Source: Gonium pectorale
Lineage: Eukaryota > Chlorophyta > Chlorophyceae > Chlamydomonadales > Volvocaceae
NCBI GenBank assembly: GCA_001584585.1
Contig: LSYV01000013.1
Span: 1,874,686-1,910,512, forward strand
Direction: 5' to 3'
Length of the DNA: 35,827 nt
In this document: piece by piece, positions 22,445 to 33,038 of the stretch
Numbering within the stretch: the first letter of the stretch is position 1
Layout of the letters: every line of letters starts with the position of its first letter
Program-made: the position numbers and the translations under genes
Notes under the pieces: generated by a model
What the model was told of the DNA's origin: nothing
What the model saw: only the letters and a program-made list of their open reading frames with translations
Databases searched by the model: none

Positions 22445-23534
22445 CCGCGAAAGCGAATCGCGCAGCACCCAGCAAGATGGCAAGCACATGGCGCTGAGCG
22501 CTCATAGGACCGTGTAAGCCATAGTAGCCCAACGTATTCCATTTTAACTCCTTTCTTTGCCTGCGTTCCATGTTCTGCCAGCCTACCACCTGCCGGCCTT
22601 CGGATTATGTATACCTTAAACTACCATTCCCCGTGCCGATTTAAGCGCCACCTACGTCCCACTACCAGCAACCCCACGCTGATCACTCTAGAGATTCTGT
22701 ACAGTACAGTGGGGGGCCAGCCCTTGATACTGCGGAGCGGGCAGCGGGGTTGTCACGACATATCGTGTGATTGACAGGACGCGTGACATTTGCGGCGAAG
22801 TATGAGAGTGCGCCAGCTGTGCGCCTCACACGATACGTCATGACATGCCCCGTGCCCGAGCGGTGGTTTCGGTATATCCCAGCCACTGGAGGCAACGCGC
22901 CGTCCAGCCACGGATGCCGGGGGGCCCTTCCCGCCCTGCCTGCTGCCTCGTATTAAGTACGGCACCCACACCTTTCCACAGAAAAACAAACAAAATTAAG
23001 CGGGGCCTGGCTACACTGTTCCTCCAGTCAATTAAGTGAACGCGAAGGGATAAAGCCGTGAGCCGCCGCGCCCACTTCAGCCAGCACACCTTGTCTGCGA
23101 AGGACGCCGTACCTGCAGTACCTGCCTGACTGCACCAGCCACGGAACCTGCGAGCTCATGCTCCTGGGTGCCCTCCGCTGCCTCTCTCGCCGCAAGACCC
23201 AGAACCTCCTTGCGCTCCATGTGCAGGAGCTGACGACTGCGCAGATGACGCTCGGCAGACCCTCACCTATAGATGGTTTGGCGAGGAGGGTCTTAGCGGT
23301 TGTACGGCAGCAGCGCCGGTCTTTTGGCGCGCAACGAGCCAGTGTTAGGCATTCTGCCTATCACTACAGAGCTCGTTGCTTTTTAGTGCCACCGTGTGGT
23401 GGCCCCACCCGCCCGCCCTGTTGCTTGCCCGCGTGGTTGCTGTTGGCTGTGGGTTGTGTGGGCGCCGCGCGCCAGAACGCTTGTTGCGCCTGGCCCGCTC
23501 GTGCGGGGTGTTGGCTCGGGCCTTCACCCCGCCT

Positions 23535-23801
23535 NNNNNNNNNNNNNNNNNNNNNNNNNNNNNNNNNNNNNNNNNNNNNNNNNNNNNNNNNNNNNNNNNN
23601 NNNNNNNNNNNNNNNNNNNNNNNNNNNNNNNNNNNNNNNNNNNNNNNNNNNNNNNNNNNNNNNNNNNNNNNNNNNNNNNNNNNNNNNNNNNNNNNNNNNN
23701 NNNNNNNNNNNNNNNNNNNNNNNNNNNNNNNNNNNNNNNNNNNNNNNNNNNNNNNNNNNNNNNNNNNNNNNNNNNNNNNNNNNNNNNNNNNNNNNNNNNN
23801 N
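23535..23801. other. Assembly gap (267 N)
   Basis: A run of N interrupts the left flank of unit 2, inside a repeat-bearing stretch. The real length is unknown. Open frames drawn across it are meaningless. Confidence 0.99.
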
Positions 23802-24835
23802 GTAATAGGTCGCCAACGACCCTTAAGGATCCTCTCCTACCACACACAGTAGAATGAAGAAGACATGCACACCACCATCCGTGTCATAACGATTTAGTGT
23901 CTTTCCGGATTTGTGGGCACTTTGTTTGTCCCATGGGTCCTGCCTTGTCGGTTGCTGGTTGAGTGCTTGAGTCCAGGAGGGCATGCCGGCATCCAGCCCG
24001 TCCTTTGGCGTGACACGAGGAGCCTCATGTGCGCAGCTAAACCTTGCGCAAATAGCACACACCCTGCAACGCTGCTGCATGCGCTCGCAAACCCCGGCAG
24101 CTGGCTGGGCCCATCCGTTACCCATCCCAACTCGCTTGTGGGCGCCTCACTGGTGGCGCTGCTTGCAACCCCGCGTGCGGTCGACCCATGGGTCGCCCAA
24201 AAAGGCGGGGCCGAAGGTCTATCTGCTACAGAGACAGCAAAACGCCCGTGACTAGCAAAGTGTCGAACGTGCTGTCTTAGTTGCCAGGACGCAGACGGTC
24301 GCAAACGTACTCTTGTTTACCGAAGGCTTTGCCGCCGCCCGCCTGTTACGAAGTTGGTACGTGAGCTGGGAGGAGTATGTCTTTCTTTCCAGCGGCCGTA
24401 TGCTGTCCCCGCAAGCAAATGGCAGGAGGTGTCGGAACCTGCGGCCTGTGCGGCCCCCTCTCTCCTATCTTAGCCATGAGATGCGATTGAAATCAGGCTG
24501 CGGCGCCGGTCATGGTCATTTTGACAGAGCTTACCAACGCCCGAGGAGCATGACTGCTGAGCTGGCTCTCAGAGCGCCAATGTCATGAACTCGGATCCTG
24601 CCACACAATCCTAGAGTTTCTATTGGGAATCCACGAGCCAAGGCCCAGAGTTGTGCATGCATGACAGGACATGAACCCAATCAAACCCAGGCTGCCTTGC
24701 TTCACCAACATGCGTATCTTATCTTAGGTACGGTTACCTTGGCAAGGCAGCAAGCTGAATTCAAATGTAAGGCTTTGCCCCTTTGGCCTTGGCAGGCACA
24801 CACGTACGGTCCATAGTCTGGCACACAAAGGCCAT

Positions 24836-26320
24836 CTACGTGGGCTTCTGCCGGTCCATATACTCTTTGAACAGCCTCTGGGTGTGGTGCAGCAAACTCG
24901 GACGACCCGACACGTCAGACGTGGAATCCATGCGGCGGGACTTGTCCATGCCAACAACCTGCTTCAGTACTTCTGCAAACCCGTCAAGGCGGAATACAAA
25001 TGGATATGCGTCTTCAAAAAGGAACCCTAGCAGCATTGACCCATCCGGCAACATCACAAAGTTGGATGGGTACTCAATTGCATCCTCACGAACAGCGGGT
25101 ACCACATCCTTGAGCAGCCGATGGAAGTTGATGGGGTTGCTGATGTACACGACTTGCCGTGCGACCGAATTGTAGATGATGATGTGGGCTCGGTAGGTCG
25201 CCGCCTTGGCTTTGATATGTGGCAGACCAAACAGGTGACGTTCCTTATCAAATACAGTGGTATGGGCAAAGCCAACATAGTGTCCGTCACTGCCCCACGG
25301 GATCAGCGGGCAACCTCCTCGCAGGAAGGAACCTCCTCCAAGGGTACCCAGGGACGGCTTGTCCAAGACGACGTTGCAAGGGGGCGTGTGGCAGTAGGAT
25401 TCATGGTAAACCACCTCGCACGGCCCATCCATGGTACACTTGAGCTCCACCACAGGGTGGAACGAGTACAGAATGTGTAACGACCCATTCTTGATGAACG
25501 GCGTCCAGTTCTTCTCCCTGCGATTGTCACACCACCAAATCGTGGCACTTTGCAACATGCATGTAATTATTGCGTTGGTGGCCTACCTTTCATTCAGTTT
25601 GCCACCCGGTACCTCAAACAAGGCCGTCTGAGAGCTGATGGCGTCGACCATTGCGATTCGGGCCAAGGGCTTGTGGTCCTTGGTATGGAGGAAGGCGGTC
25701 CCAAACATCTTCAGGCGCCCGTCCACGACCATGAGTCGAGCATCCTCAAGGCCGGTGTATTGCACACCGTTGAAGAAGGTGGTGTGGCCTGAGAGCAAGA
25801 TAGTGGGGTGAGCAAAATGACAGCGAGAATGCAGGTAGACGGCCACAACCTCACCAAGGACACGTGGTTCGGCAACCGGCCGGAAGGCCGAGTCGTACGC
25901 CGCGGTCAGGACGAAACTCGTAATCTTCCACGTGGGGTTGTCATCATCGTTGAGCCTCACAATGACATGCCAGCGCCCGTTGCACCAGGTGACGGCGGGT
26001 AACATCGTCGACCACGAGCGCCGCTTGTCCACTTTCATGCCCGATGTCGCGTTCACCAGGTCTTCGCCAAGGTTGCGCACGATCCTGAGTCGGATGGTAT
26101 GCTCCAGGCTCTTCGTCTCCTTGTCGTCGAAGTAGTTGCCATAGAGCTGCTGGACGTCGCTTGGGAAATTAGCAGCCGGCTCCTCAAGGACGCCGACGCC
26201 ACTCTCTCCGCAGTCAATGAAGTTGCCAGACAGCTCTATTGCTGAATTCAGCTTGCAAAGGACAAGGATGCCAGTTAGGCACAACAGAAGTAGTAACGGA
26301 TGTACCGCTTTCCGTTTCAT
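24836..26320 (-). CDS. Secreted GH130-like beta-propeller protein, paralogue 2
   Basis: Exons are 26320-25855, 25788-25587 and 25517-24836 (TAG), with introns of 66 nt (GTGAGG...CTCTCAG) and 69 nt (GTAGGC...TGCGCAG-type acceptor); 449 residues. The N-terminus is again MKRKAVHP followed by a hydrophobic signal segment. GLEDAR is at 168-173, KNWTPF at 225-230 and RGGCP at 289-293. The first intron is a multiple of three and has no stop, so unspliced mRNA would stay in frame and add 22 residues; in the other copies the 67-nt intron would shift frame. This shows that splicing, not read-through, is the ancestral state. No frameshift or stop interrupts the gene. Function as for paralogue 1: glycan-related propeller by motif, substrate unknown. 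Confidence 0.85.
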
Positions 26321-26383
26321 TTTCCATATACCCTTAGGCCTCTGTAGGGCATGAGCGCATCCAGCGCTTTAATTACAAGAAAT

Positions 26384-26459
26384 CGAGTCCTGTCGGTTCG
26401 TTCAGCGTCGCCGCTCACAGGTCTTGTCGCGACGTCTTGTCGCGTGTGCGATCAGCTGT
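26384..26459 (-). promoter_or_regulatory. Conserved upstream block with tandem CGCGACAAGAC motif, paralogue 2
   Basis: The same block as upstream of paralogue 1, even closer to that of paralogue 3 (shared CAGCGTCGCCGCTCACAG to its right-hand core). The doublet core is 26421-26444 and starts 101 bases before the ATG. Confidence 0.55.
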
Positions 26460-27774
26460 CTTCTGTCAGTCACGTTCAAAGCGTTTCATATGCTGGATCG
26501 TTGCGCCGCCGAACTCACAATAGGTCGAATAGGTAGGACATTGAACAGAGCTGTATCAGGCGCTTCGGGTCTATCGACCGATTCTGATTGGGTTTCTTGC
26601 GTTCACAGTCTGTTAGGTAACATTATTTGATGTGGCAATGGGCGGCCGCAACTTTCCAGTCCTCATCCCACAACCCCAATCTGCTCATCTGCTCGTCAAA
26701 CGCACCCGCTGAGAGGCCCGTCCGCATCATCTCTCCAACTGCTCTTCAAACGCAGCTGGCGGGGAGGGACGCATCACCGTCCTCCCCATCCTCCCATCCG
26801 CTTCACCCCGGAAGGGACACACATCCGTTGACTGATCCGGCCCACCACAAGGTCAAGGCTCGGTTTGCAACTTCTACGCATTCGTCCACATGCATGTACG
26901 GGGCTTTTGATTGCGGGGTCTGGGCTGTCTGGGGTGAAGGGGTCGCACGCCCTTAATCCCAAAGGTTTTGGCTGGGGTAAACTCGGGCAACAGTAGAAGG
27001 CAGTTTCCCCCTCCGTCACCCTCCACCCCGCCAACCACCCTTCGCAACTCAGCTCTCAGGTTCTTCGACGGCTGGGCTATGAACGCCCCCCCCCTCCCGG
27101 CTCCTCTGCTGAGAACCGCCCCTACCCCCCTTCCTTCTTAAAGTTCGCGGGCTGGTTCGCGGGCCGGTGGTGGCTGGTTTGGGACGGCATGTGCCTCAGG
27201 CCCAGGCTGGCTATCTCTAACGTCTTATCAAATTACCAGCCCTCCTTTGGGGAAGGCCCAAGTTTAAATGGGGGGCCGGAAGAAGGGGTGCTGGAACGAA
27301 AAGCCCAGGCCCCCAAATGGGCTCCGCCCAGGGAGCGGACGAAAAATGGCCACCCAAAGGGCGTCGCCGGACGAAAACCCTTTTCGATTTTAGAGCTTTT
27401 CCGTCCGACCGAATGAATTGCCCCGACGGAAGATACGGTAGCCAAGCTGCCCGCCACCTGACCCTTGTTTTGCGACCATGCGACCGGCCGCCACACCCAG
27501 GGGGCCTTCCTGCCCACACCCGTCACCCCATTCCTTTGCTTACGCAAACCTAATGGACGGTCATATAATGGTAGTAATGGATAGAGTTGGAAACGGGCCG
27601 AGGTACAGGTGCGGAAGTTTCGCCCCAGGGCGTCTTCTTCCGGCAGACGGTTGCCAGCTGCATTTTATTTGGCATGTACGGGCGCACGTAAGACAGGTGT
27701 TTAGAAACAGGTGCAGATACAGGTATTGGGGGGACCACACAACCGCAACGACGTGCCCAGCGCGGCGACCGCCC
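26460..27774. other. Spacer with no supported gene
   Basis: The first ~150 bases keep weak similarity to the distal 5' flank of paralogue 3 (CAGTCACGTTCAAAGCG-like). Bases 26640-27180 are C-rich in short runs and show nothing coding. A distinct hairpin-bearing segment follows at about 27190-27450. Confidence 0.5.
27190..27450. other. Hairpin-bearing segment, possibly of organellar origin
   Basis: Texture changes sharply here. Small perfect GC hairpins occur (TGGGCTCCGCCCA at 27318-27330; GGCGTCGCC at 27360-27368) among AT-rich tracts such as AAAACCCTTTTCGATTTTAG. Short GC palindromes among AT-rich spacers are typical of volvocine organelle intergenic repeats, so a nuclear insertion of organelle DNA is possible. 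No gene of organellar origin is recognisable. Confidence 0.25.
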
Positions 27775-28076
27775 GCACCGGCCGGCCCCTGATGACGCCA
27801 CACGGCACCGGGTGAGGCGCTGAGCGCGGCCACTGAGCAGCGGCGCCCACCGATATTACTAGAAGCTGTCCTGTGCAGGTGACGGCCGTGCCAGTCTTGG
27901 TACAAGCGGCTGTCGGTCGCCATGGCCGGTGTATGGCCGTAGAGGCGGGCTCCCTCTTTCTATGCAGGTTTCTCTTTTTTCCATCCGGGTTGCTATCCCC
28001 TTGCACATGGCAATACGGCTGACCAGGGACCAGCTCCATAACGAAGGCCGCCCCAAACCGGCGGCAAGACGGGATG
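27775..28076 (+). repeat. Dispersed repeat, interrupted copy, containing a second repeat member
   Basis: The ends (27775-27856 and 28038-28076) match the two adjacent halves of 22308-22444. The ~180 bases between them contain another family: 27927-27990 (GTGTATGGCCGTAGAGGCGG, CTATGCAGGTTTCTC) matches 11549-11612 and 34245-34307. This looks like one repeat inserted into another, or a longer element from which 22308-22444 lost its middle. Confidence 0.6.
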
Positions 28077-28154
28077 CACACGGAAAGATGAATACCCTGC
28101 GGCGCCCTTGCACCCAGAGAGGCCAGTCGCAAGCAGGCAGCTTACTTAGAGCTC

Positions 28155-28345
28155 CCAATCCGGCCCGGGGGCTCCCCCCCTCGGGCCAAACCGGGAAAAA
28201 CCCAACGCGGCCAATCAACGGCACCGGGCGGGGACCATACGGCCGTCCGCTACTGTGCGCCACCCTCATGATGACGACCCCCGCCCGGGAGGTGCGGGCA
28301 CATCCTTGAATTTTTTTTCTTGAATGTACGTCAGCCCGCTCACTG
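28155..28345 (+). repeat. Dispersed repeat pair, copy a
   Basis: It closely matches 34662-34853 in direct orientation: GGCCCGGGG, CAACGGCACCGGGCGGGGAC, ATACGGCCGTCCGC, ATGATGACGACCCCCGCCCG and CCCGCTCACTG all recur in order. This copy has an extra run of T (about 28312-28319) and a duplicated CTTGAA. It has no coding content. Confidence 0.85.
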
Positions 28346-28727
28346 CTCGTGATACGGCCAGGATTGCTGCTGCTGTCGGGTCCACACCACGATCCATCGT
28401 TCGGATGAGATGCGGAGCGATCCGTCAGCTGTTGACCGTAGGCTACCGATGGAACAGGCTGCCCCGTGCTACCACACATATACCGTGCCGCGGTTGCTGT
28501 TGTGTCTTGTGTGTGGGCCCTCACATGTGGTAGAACGAATGCTCGGCAAGAAAAAGGGGGTATGCGGCACGCAGCATTAGTATGGAGTTGGTGGAAGATG
28601 ATAACGAAGCTGCTGCTGGGCTGTACCGGTTGTGTGTGGGCCGCCACGTGCGAGGGCACGGCCCTCATGGCTGGGCACCCTCCGGTGTGGACAGGGCCCG
28701 GCGTCCTCCAAGTTACCGGTATTGCTG

Positions 28728-29370
28728 TTTCTGTGGAAAGGTTACAGAATGAGAGGCGAGAAAGGGCGCCGGCAGGGGGAGGGACATATTACCCTCCCGT
28801 ACCGAAACCCTGCCCTAACTACAGGGCAACAAAACAAAACAACAGGACGAGAGGAGACGACAGCCAGATCAGACCACGAGGACTAAAGGGCACAGGGAGC
28901 AAGACAGCCTTTCACGTACAAAGCCCAAACCCGAAACCCTTTCCCCACCTGCCGCAGCAATTGCCGAAGCAAACGGGTAACGACACATTGTTTTCCTCCT
29001 GTCGTGGCGTTCGTCTCCTCCTTTCCTTTGTTTCCGTCGTCTCGCCTTCCTATTCTGTGGGTCTTTAGGTGCAGGGCGCCTTCTCTTCTTGTGTGCGCCG
29101 TCGGTGTTTGATCTTGGCTGCTGTGATAAGCTGTAGTCATGGCAGGGTGTCGGTGTCCTCGTCACGTGAGGGCTACCTGTCCCTCCCCAAAAAAGGAAAC
29201 GGAAGCAGGGAAGACAGCCTCTACGGTCATTCACACCCGGAACGCCGGGGGTGCAATGTTACCAGCAGGACGCCGCGTACAGGGCATGGCGGGCGAGGGA
29301 GACGAGCAGATGGGCCCTCCCGTTGTCTGCGCCCTTTCTTGCCTCTCCGCCTGTAACCTTTCCACAGAAA
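28728..29370. mobile_element. Foldback (inverted-repeat) element, probable non-autonomous transposon
   Basis: The left arm 28728-28792 (TTTCTGTGGAAAGGTTACAG, then GAGAGGCGAGAAAGGGCGC) is the imperfect inverse of the right arm 29313-29370. A second inner inverted pair lies at about 28806-28830 and 29126-29149 (ACCCTGCC..ACTACAG). The interior has no supported ORF. A fragment of the terminus recurs near 22973-22986. Target-site duplications were not found by eye, so element class and exact ends are open. Confidence 0.5.
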
Positions 29371-30255
29371 TAAATGGGCCCCAAAAGAGGAGCATGCAGC
29401 AGCACCGCAAACCAAGGCAGAGCGCACAGCCCCTCAAAGCCACCTCCAGCGCCACCACACCCCCCAACCTCAAGCATTTCCAGCAAACTCATCAGCGGCA
29501 CCCTGTGACTGCGTGCACTGCCCGCAAATGGCCACGCACCCTCGTCTTGCCTCCTGCAGCAAATTGAACGCATTCTGGGGCTCCATAGCCGCATCCGCGA
29601 AACAAGGCTCCAAGGGCCACCGCCGACAGCGCGTACGTCGTACTGGCCGGTCCTCACTGCACTGTCCCGCCAGTGCTGCACATCCGCACATGTAGGTGAG
29701 CACAAGATCCCTCCCGGCCTGCCACGAGCAAACCGGAAGGGCGCCGCGGAGCTCAGTACGCTGCAACTTGTGGAGCTCCGTGCGTGTTGCGCAACGGCCC
29801 TACTACATCGCCGAGTTGATGCATGTCTGTGACAAGTTCAATGCGCATCTTTGGTATGGAAAGCCTGACGCCGTACGTCTAGTCTGTTTAAGAAAAAGCG
29901 CCGTGGCTGGTCAGCAAGCCCCTTTGGGCCTGTCGTAACAGCGTTCCGGAAACCCTCGCACGGCAGGATGAGAGCATGATGAGCGGTTGAAAAAAAGAGA
30001 AAGGGCGCGCAGCCTACCTGAGTCCCACCCATCCGATGCATGGGAAGCAGCCAGGTACCCAGATGGCGAGATGCCAGCATTAGATGGAGAAAAGAAATAA
30101 AAATAAAGACAGGGAAGGCCACCTCTACGGACTATGGAGTACTTACTGTCCACGAACCAGGCCGCTGTCTTCTGGCTGCCGTATGTGAATGCGTTCATGC
30201 CCGTTGCGAAGCTAATGTGATTTGGATCGTGATGTTCGCCTTTGGCTGCTAACAG
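29371..30255. other. Spacer with weak coding hints
   Basis: After a TCCTGCAG acceptor-like site near 29562, one plus frame reads LLQQIERILGLHSRIRET and stays open to a GTAGGTGAGC donor-like site at about 29691. A nearby frame reads RPYYIAELMHVCDKFNAHLW (about 29790-29850). These fragments look protein-like but cannot be joined with confidence to each other or to the frame at 30256. Confidence 0.25.
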
Positions 30256-30495
30256 TGCATGCGGAGGCCGCGGCATCAGCTCGAGTGCAGGCTGTGTGGT
30301 GCCAGAGAGGTGGAGATGGTGGAGGACGAGCGGCGCGTCTTGATGACGATTCAAGCCAAGTTGGCCTCTCTGCTCTCTTTTCTATATGGAGCATCCGTAA
30401 CGCTAGAATCCCTTTTGGTCGATAGCGCATACTTATTTCGGCTCTGGTTTTTGGCCTCCGGCTCGCTCGTATGGGTTTGTTACCGGTACTTGTAG
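30256..30495 (+). CDS. Possible terminal exon of a membrane protein
   Basis: This frame opens after an acceptor-like AACAG and ends at TAG (30493). It reads CMRRPRHQLE, CRLCG, an amphipathic helix (MVEDERRVLMTIQAKLASLL), then hydrophobic segments (LFRLWFLASGSLVWVC). The layout of a coiled helix followed by hydrophobic hairpins near the C-terminus recalls the KAR5/GEX1/Brambleberry nuclear-fusion family, but that is a loose resemblance. It may be a gene fragment left by rearrangement, since no upstream exons can be fixed. Codon use is less GC-biased than in genes 1-3. Confidence 0.25.
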   Translation, partial: CMRRPRHQLECRLCGAREVEMVEDERRVLMTIQAKLASLLSFLYGASVTLESLLVDSAYLFRLWFLASGSLVWVCYRYL

Positions 30496-31157
30496 CTAGC
30501 CCCTATCTACAACGTGCAACTTACAGCTGCAACTACAACATCGCCGGCGTCTAAGTCAGCAGTAAACGTAAGCGACAGCGATTCTTTTGTCACATCGTTG
30601 GCGCGATTGCCTGTGACCCGTGGGTCAGATAGAGACGGTTGCGACTGACTGCCCTGCCGCGTACCTCAAGACAAGAGTTGATCGAGTGTTTGTAAGAGCA
30701 GTACAAACGTCTTAAGGCCTCGCAGGGCCTTGTGATGGGTTCATCAGTAGCAGGTTACATGTTTCGGGTTGCGCGTCTAATAGCTTGAAACGTGATTTGG
30801 GGCGGGGATCCGTAATTTGCAGCCTGGCGTGCGGCCGACCCATGGGTCGCCGAAGAGGCGGGACTGAAGGTCTATCTGCTCCAGAGACGGAAACACACCG
30901 GTGGACAACAGAAACGTCAACAATATCAGTCAAGTGGCAGCTAAGCAAGCTGGCCCGGCTGCAGTCACATTTACTATTAACGCTTGGCCGCCACGCGCGC
31001 TTCCGTTCCAAGGAATGGGTCGTACAGGGCAGGTATGCAGGCATGTTGGCATATTGCAGGGGTAATCGGAACGTGCGGCCCCTTCTCTACTATAAAAACC
31101 AACATTTGCGCTCGGTGTGGTGGCTGTGCAGTGGGAATCGCCGGCCGTGGTAGTATG

Positions 31158-31179
31158 TTACATCGTAAATAAAATTACA
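31158..31179 (-). terminator. Candidate TGTAA polyadenylation signals, paralogue 3
   Basis: Two minus-strand TGTAA pentamers (31158-31162 and 31175-31179) lie 320-341 bases past the stop of paralogue 3, a distance similar to that in paralogue 1. Assignment is by motif and position only. Confidence 0.45.
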
Positions 31180-31498
31180 GCCGTGGGGACATAGGCACTG
31201 GGCTGGTTTCTGGGGAGCCAGTGTCAAGAACTCAGGAGCCTGTCTCACTGACTCCGAGAATATATACCGAGCATTACATCTAGAGGCCATCGCCTAGGAC
31301 CGTGCGTGCATGAACGGATTCTAACCCCATGGAAACCCGTGCATTCCTTGCTTCACCAACATGCACGGCAGTTTAGAGGCGCCTTGCAAGACAACAAGCC
31401 GATCCAATCATAAGACTTGGCCCCTTGAGACATACAGCAGCAGGCCTGCATCGCAACGTCGGTAGATAGCCTGGCAGACGAAGGCGAACGAAATGGGC

Positions 31499-32968
31499 CT
31501 ACTTCTGCCGGTCCATATACTCCTTGAACAGCCTCTGGGCGTGGTCCGACAGGTTCGGACGACCCGACACGTCAGACGACGTGGAATCCATGCGGCGGGA
31601 CTTGTCCATGCCAACGACCTGGTTGAGCACTTCCACAAACCCGTCAAGGCGGAATACGAATGGATACGTATTGTCGTATTGGAGTCCTAGCAGCATTGAC
31701 CCATCCGGCAACATCACAAAGTTGGATGGGTATTCAACTGCATCCTCATGGACAGCGGGTACTACATCCTTGAGCGGCCGCTGGAAGTTGATGGGGTTGC
31801 TGAAGTACACGACCTGCCGTGCGACCGAATTGTAGATGATGAAGTGGGCCCGGTAGGATGCCTTCGCTTTAATTTGCCTCAGACCAAACTTGTGACGTTC
31901 CTTATCAAATATGGTGGTATGCGCAAAGCCAAAGTAGTGCCCATCACTGCCCCATGGGATCAGCGGGCAGCCTCCCCGCAGGAAGGAGCCTCCCCAAAGG
32001 GATTTTAGTGACGCCTTGTCAAGGGCGTCCTTGCAAGGAGGCGTGTGGCAGTAGAACTCATGGTAAACCACTTCGCACCGCCCGTCCAGGCCACACTTGA
32101 GCTCCACCAGAGGGTAGAACGAGTAAAGAATGTGCAGCGATCCATTCTTAATGAAAGGCGTCCAGTTCTTCTCCCTGCAATGCCACATAGCCCAATTAGG
32201 GTACTCTATCTGCAGCATAGAACCGTAGCGTTGGAGGCCTACCTTTCATGCAGTTTCGCATCCTGTACTTCAAATACGGCCGTCTTAGAGCTAATGGCGT
32301 CGACCATTGCGATTCGGGCCAAGGGCTTGTGATCCTTAGTAGGAAGGTAGGCGGTCCCAAACATCTTCAGGCGCCCGTCCACGACCATGAGTCTAGCGTC
32401 CTCAAGGCCGGTGTATTGCACATCGTTGAAGAAGGTGGTGTGGCCTGAACACAAATCAGAGGGGTGAGCGCATTGACAGCAAGCAACGCCGGTAGACGGT
32501 TGCAATCTCACCCAGGACACGCGGTTCGGCAACCGGCCGGAAGGCCGAGTCGTACGCCATGGTCAGGATGAAACTTGAAATCTTCCACGCGTGGTTGTGG
32601 TTGTCGTTGAGCCTAACAATGACATGCCAGCGCCCGTTGCACCAGGTGACGGCGGGCAACATAGGTGACCAGGAGCGCCGCTTGTCCACTCTCATGCCCG
32701 ATGTCGCGGTAGCCAGGTCTTCGCCAAGGTTGCGCACGATCCTTAGTCGTATCGTATGCTCCAGGCTCTTCGTCTCCTTGTCGTCGAAGTAGTTGCCATA
32801 GAGCTGCTGGACGTCGGTTGGGAAATTAGCAGCCGGCTCCTCGAGGATGCCAACGCCATTCTCTCCGCAGTCAATGAAGTTGCCAGACAGCTCAATCGCG
32901 AAGGTGGAAACAGCAAAGATGAAACTCGGGCATAACAGAAGCAACGGGTGTACCGCTTTCCGTTTCAT
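31499..32968 (-). CDS. Secreted GH130-like beta-propeller protein, paralogue 3
   Basis: Exons are 32968-32512, 32444-32243 and 32174-31499 (TAG), with introns of 67 nt (GTGAGA...GTTCAG) and 68 nt (GTAGGC...TTGCAG-type); 444 residues. The start MKRKAVHP agrees with the other copies; an in-frame ATG at 33019 is not conserved. The product ends in RQK where the others end in RQKPT, because of an earlier stop. GLEDAR is at 165-170, and KNWTPF and RGGCP are retained. Differences from the other copies include FFNDV for FFNGV just before the signature and EVQDAK for EVPGGK at the end of exon 2. No frame damage is seen. Role inferred as for paralogue 1. Confidence 0.85.
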
Positions 32969-33038
32969 TTTTATTATGCCCTTCAACTTGTGTGGGACAC
33001 GAACGCATTCAGATTGCACGCATTTATGTATTATAAAT

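Larger units (their letters stand above)
22097..24145. other. Repeat-rich spacer between units 1 and 2
   Basis: I see no supported gene. It holds a dispersed repeat (22308-22444), a short match to the foldback-element terminus at about 22973-22986 (CCTTTCCACAGAAA), a segment (about 23120-23245) resembling 19390-19520, and the assembly gap. Around 24085-24145 it resembles 19676-19738 (GGCTGGGCCCATCCGTTACC), so units 1 and 2 share more left flank than unit 3 does. Confidence 0.6.
24146..26459 (-). repeat. Segmental duplication unit 2
   Basis: Middle copy of the ~2.3 kb unit. Landmarks: CCATGGGTCGCCC with AAAAAGGCGGGG (about 24187), GTCTATCTGCT shared with unit 3 (about 24217), GGTGTCGGAACCTGC (about 24428), ACCAACGCCCGAGG (about 24533, shared with unit 1), the gene, and the upstream block to 26459. 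Confidence 0.85.

Noticed and set aside
23158..23857. ORFs spanning the N gap
   Set aside because: Mostly translated N; no information.
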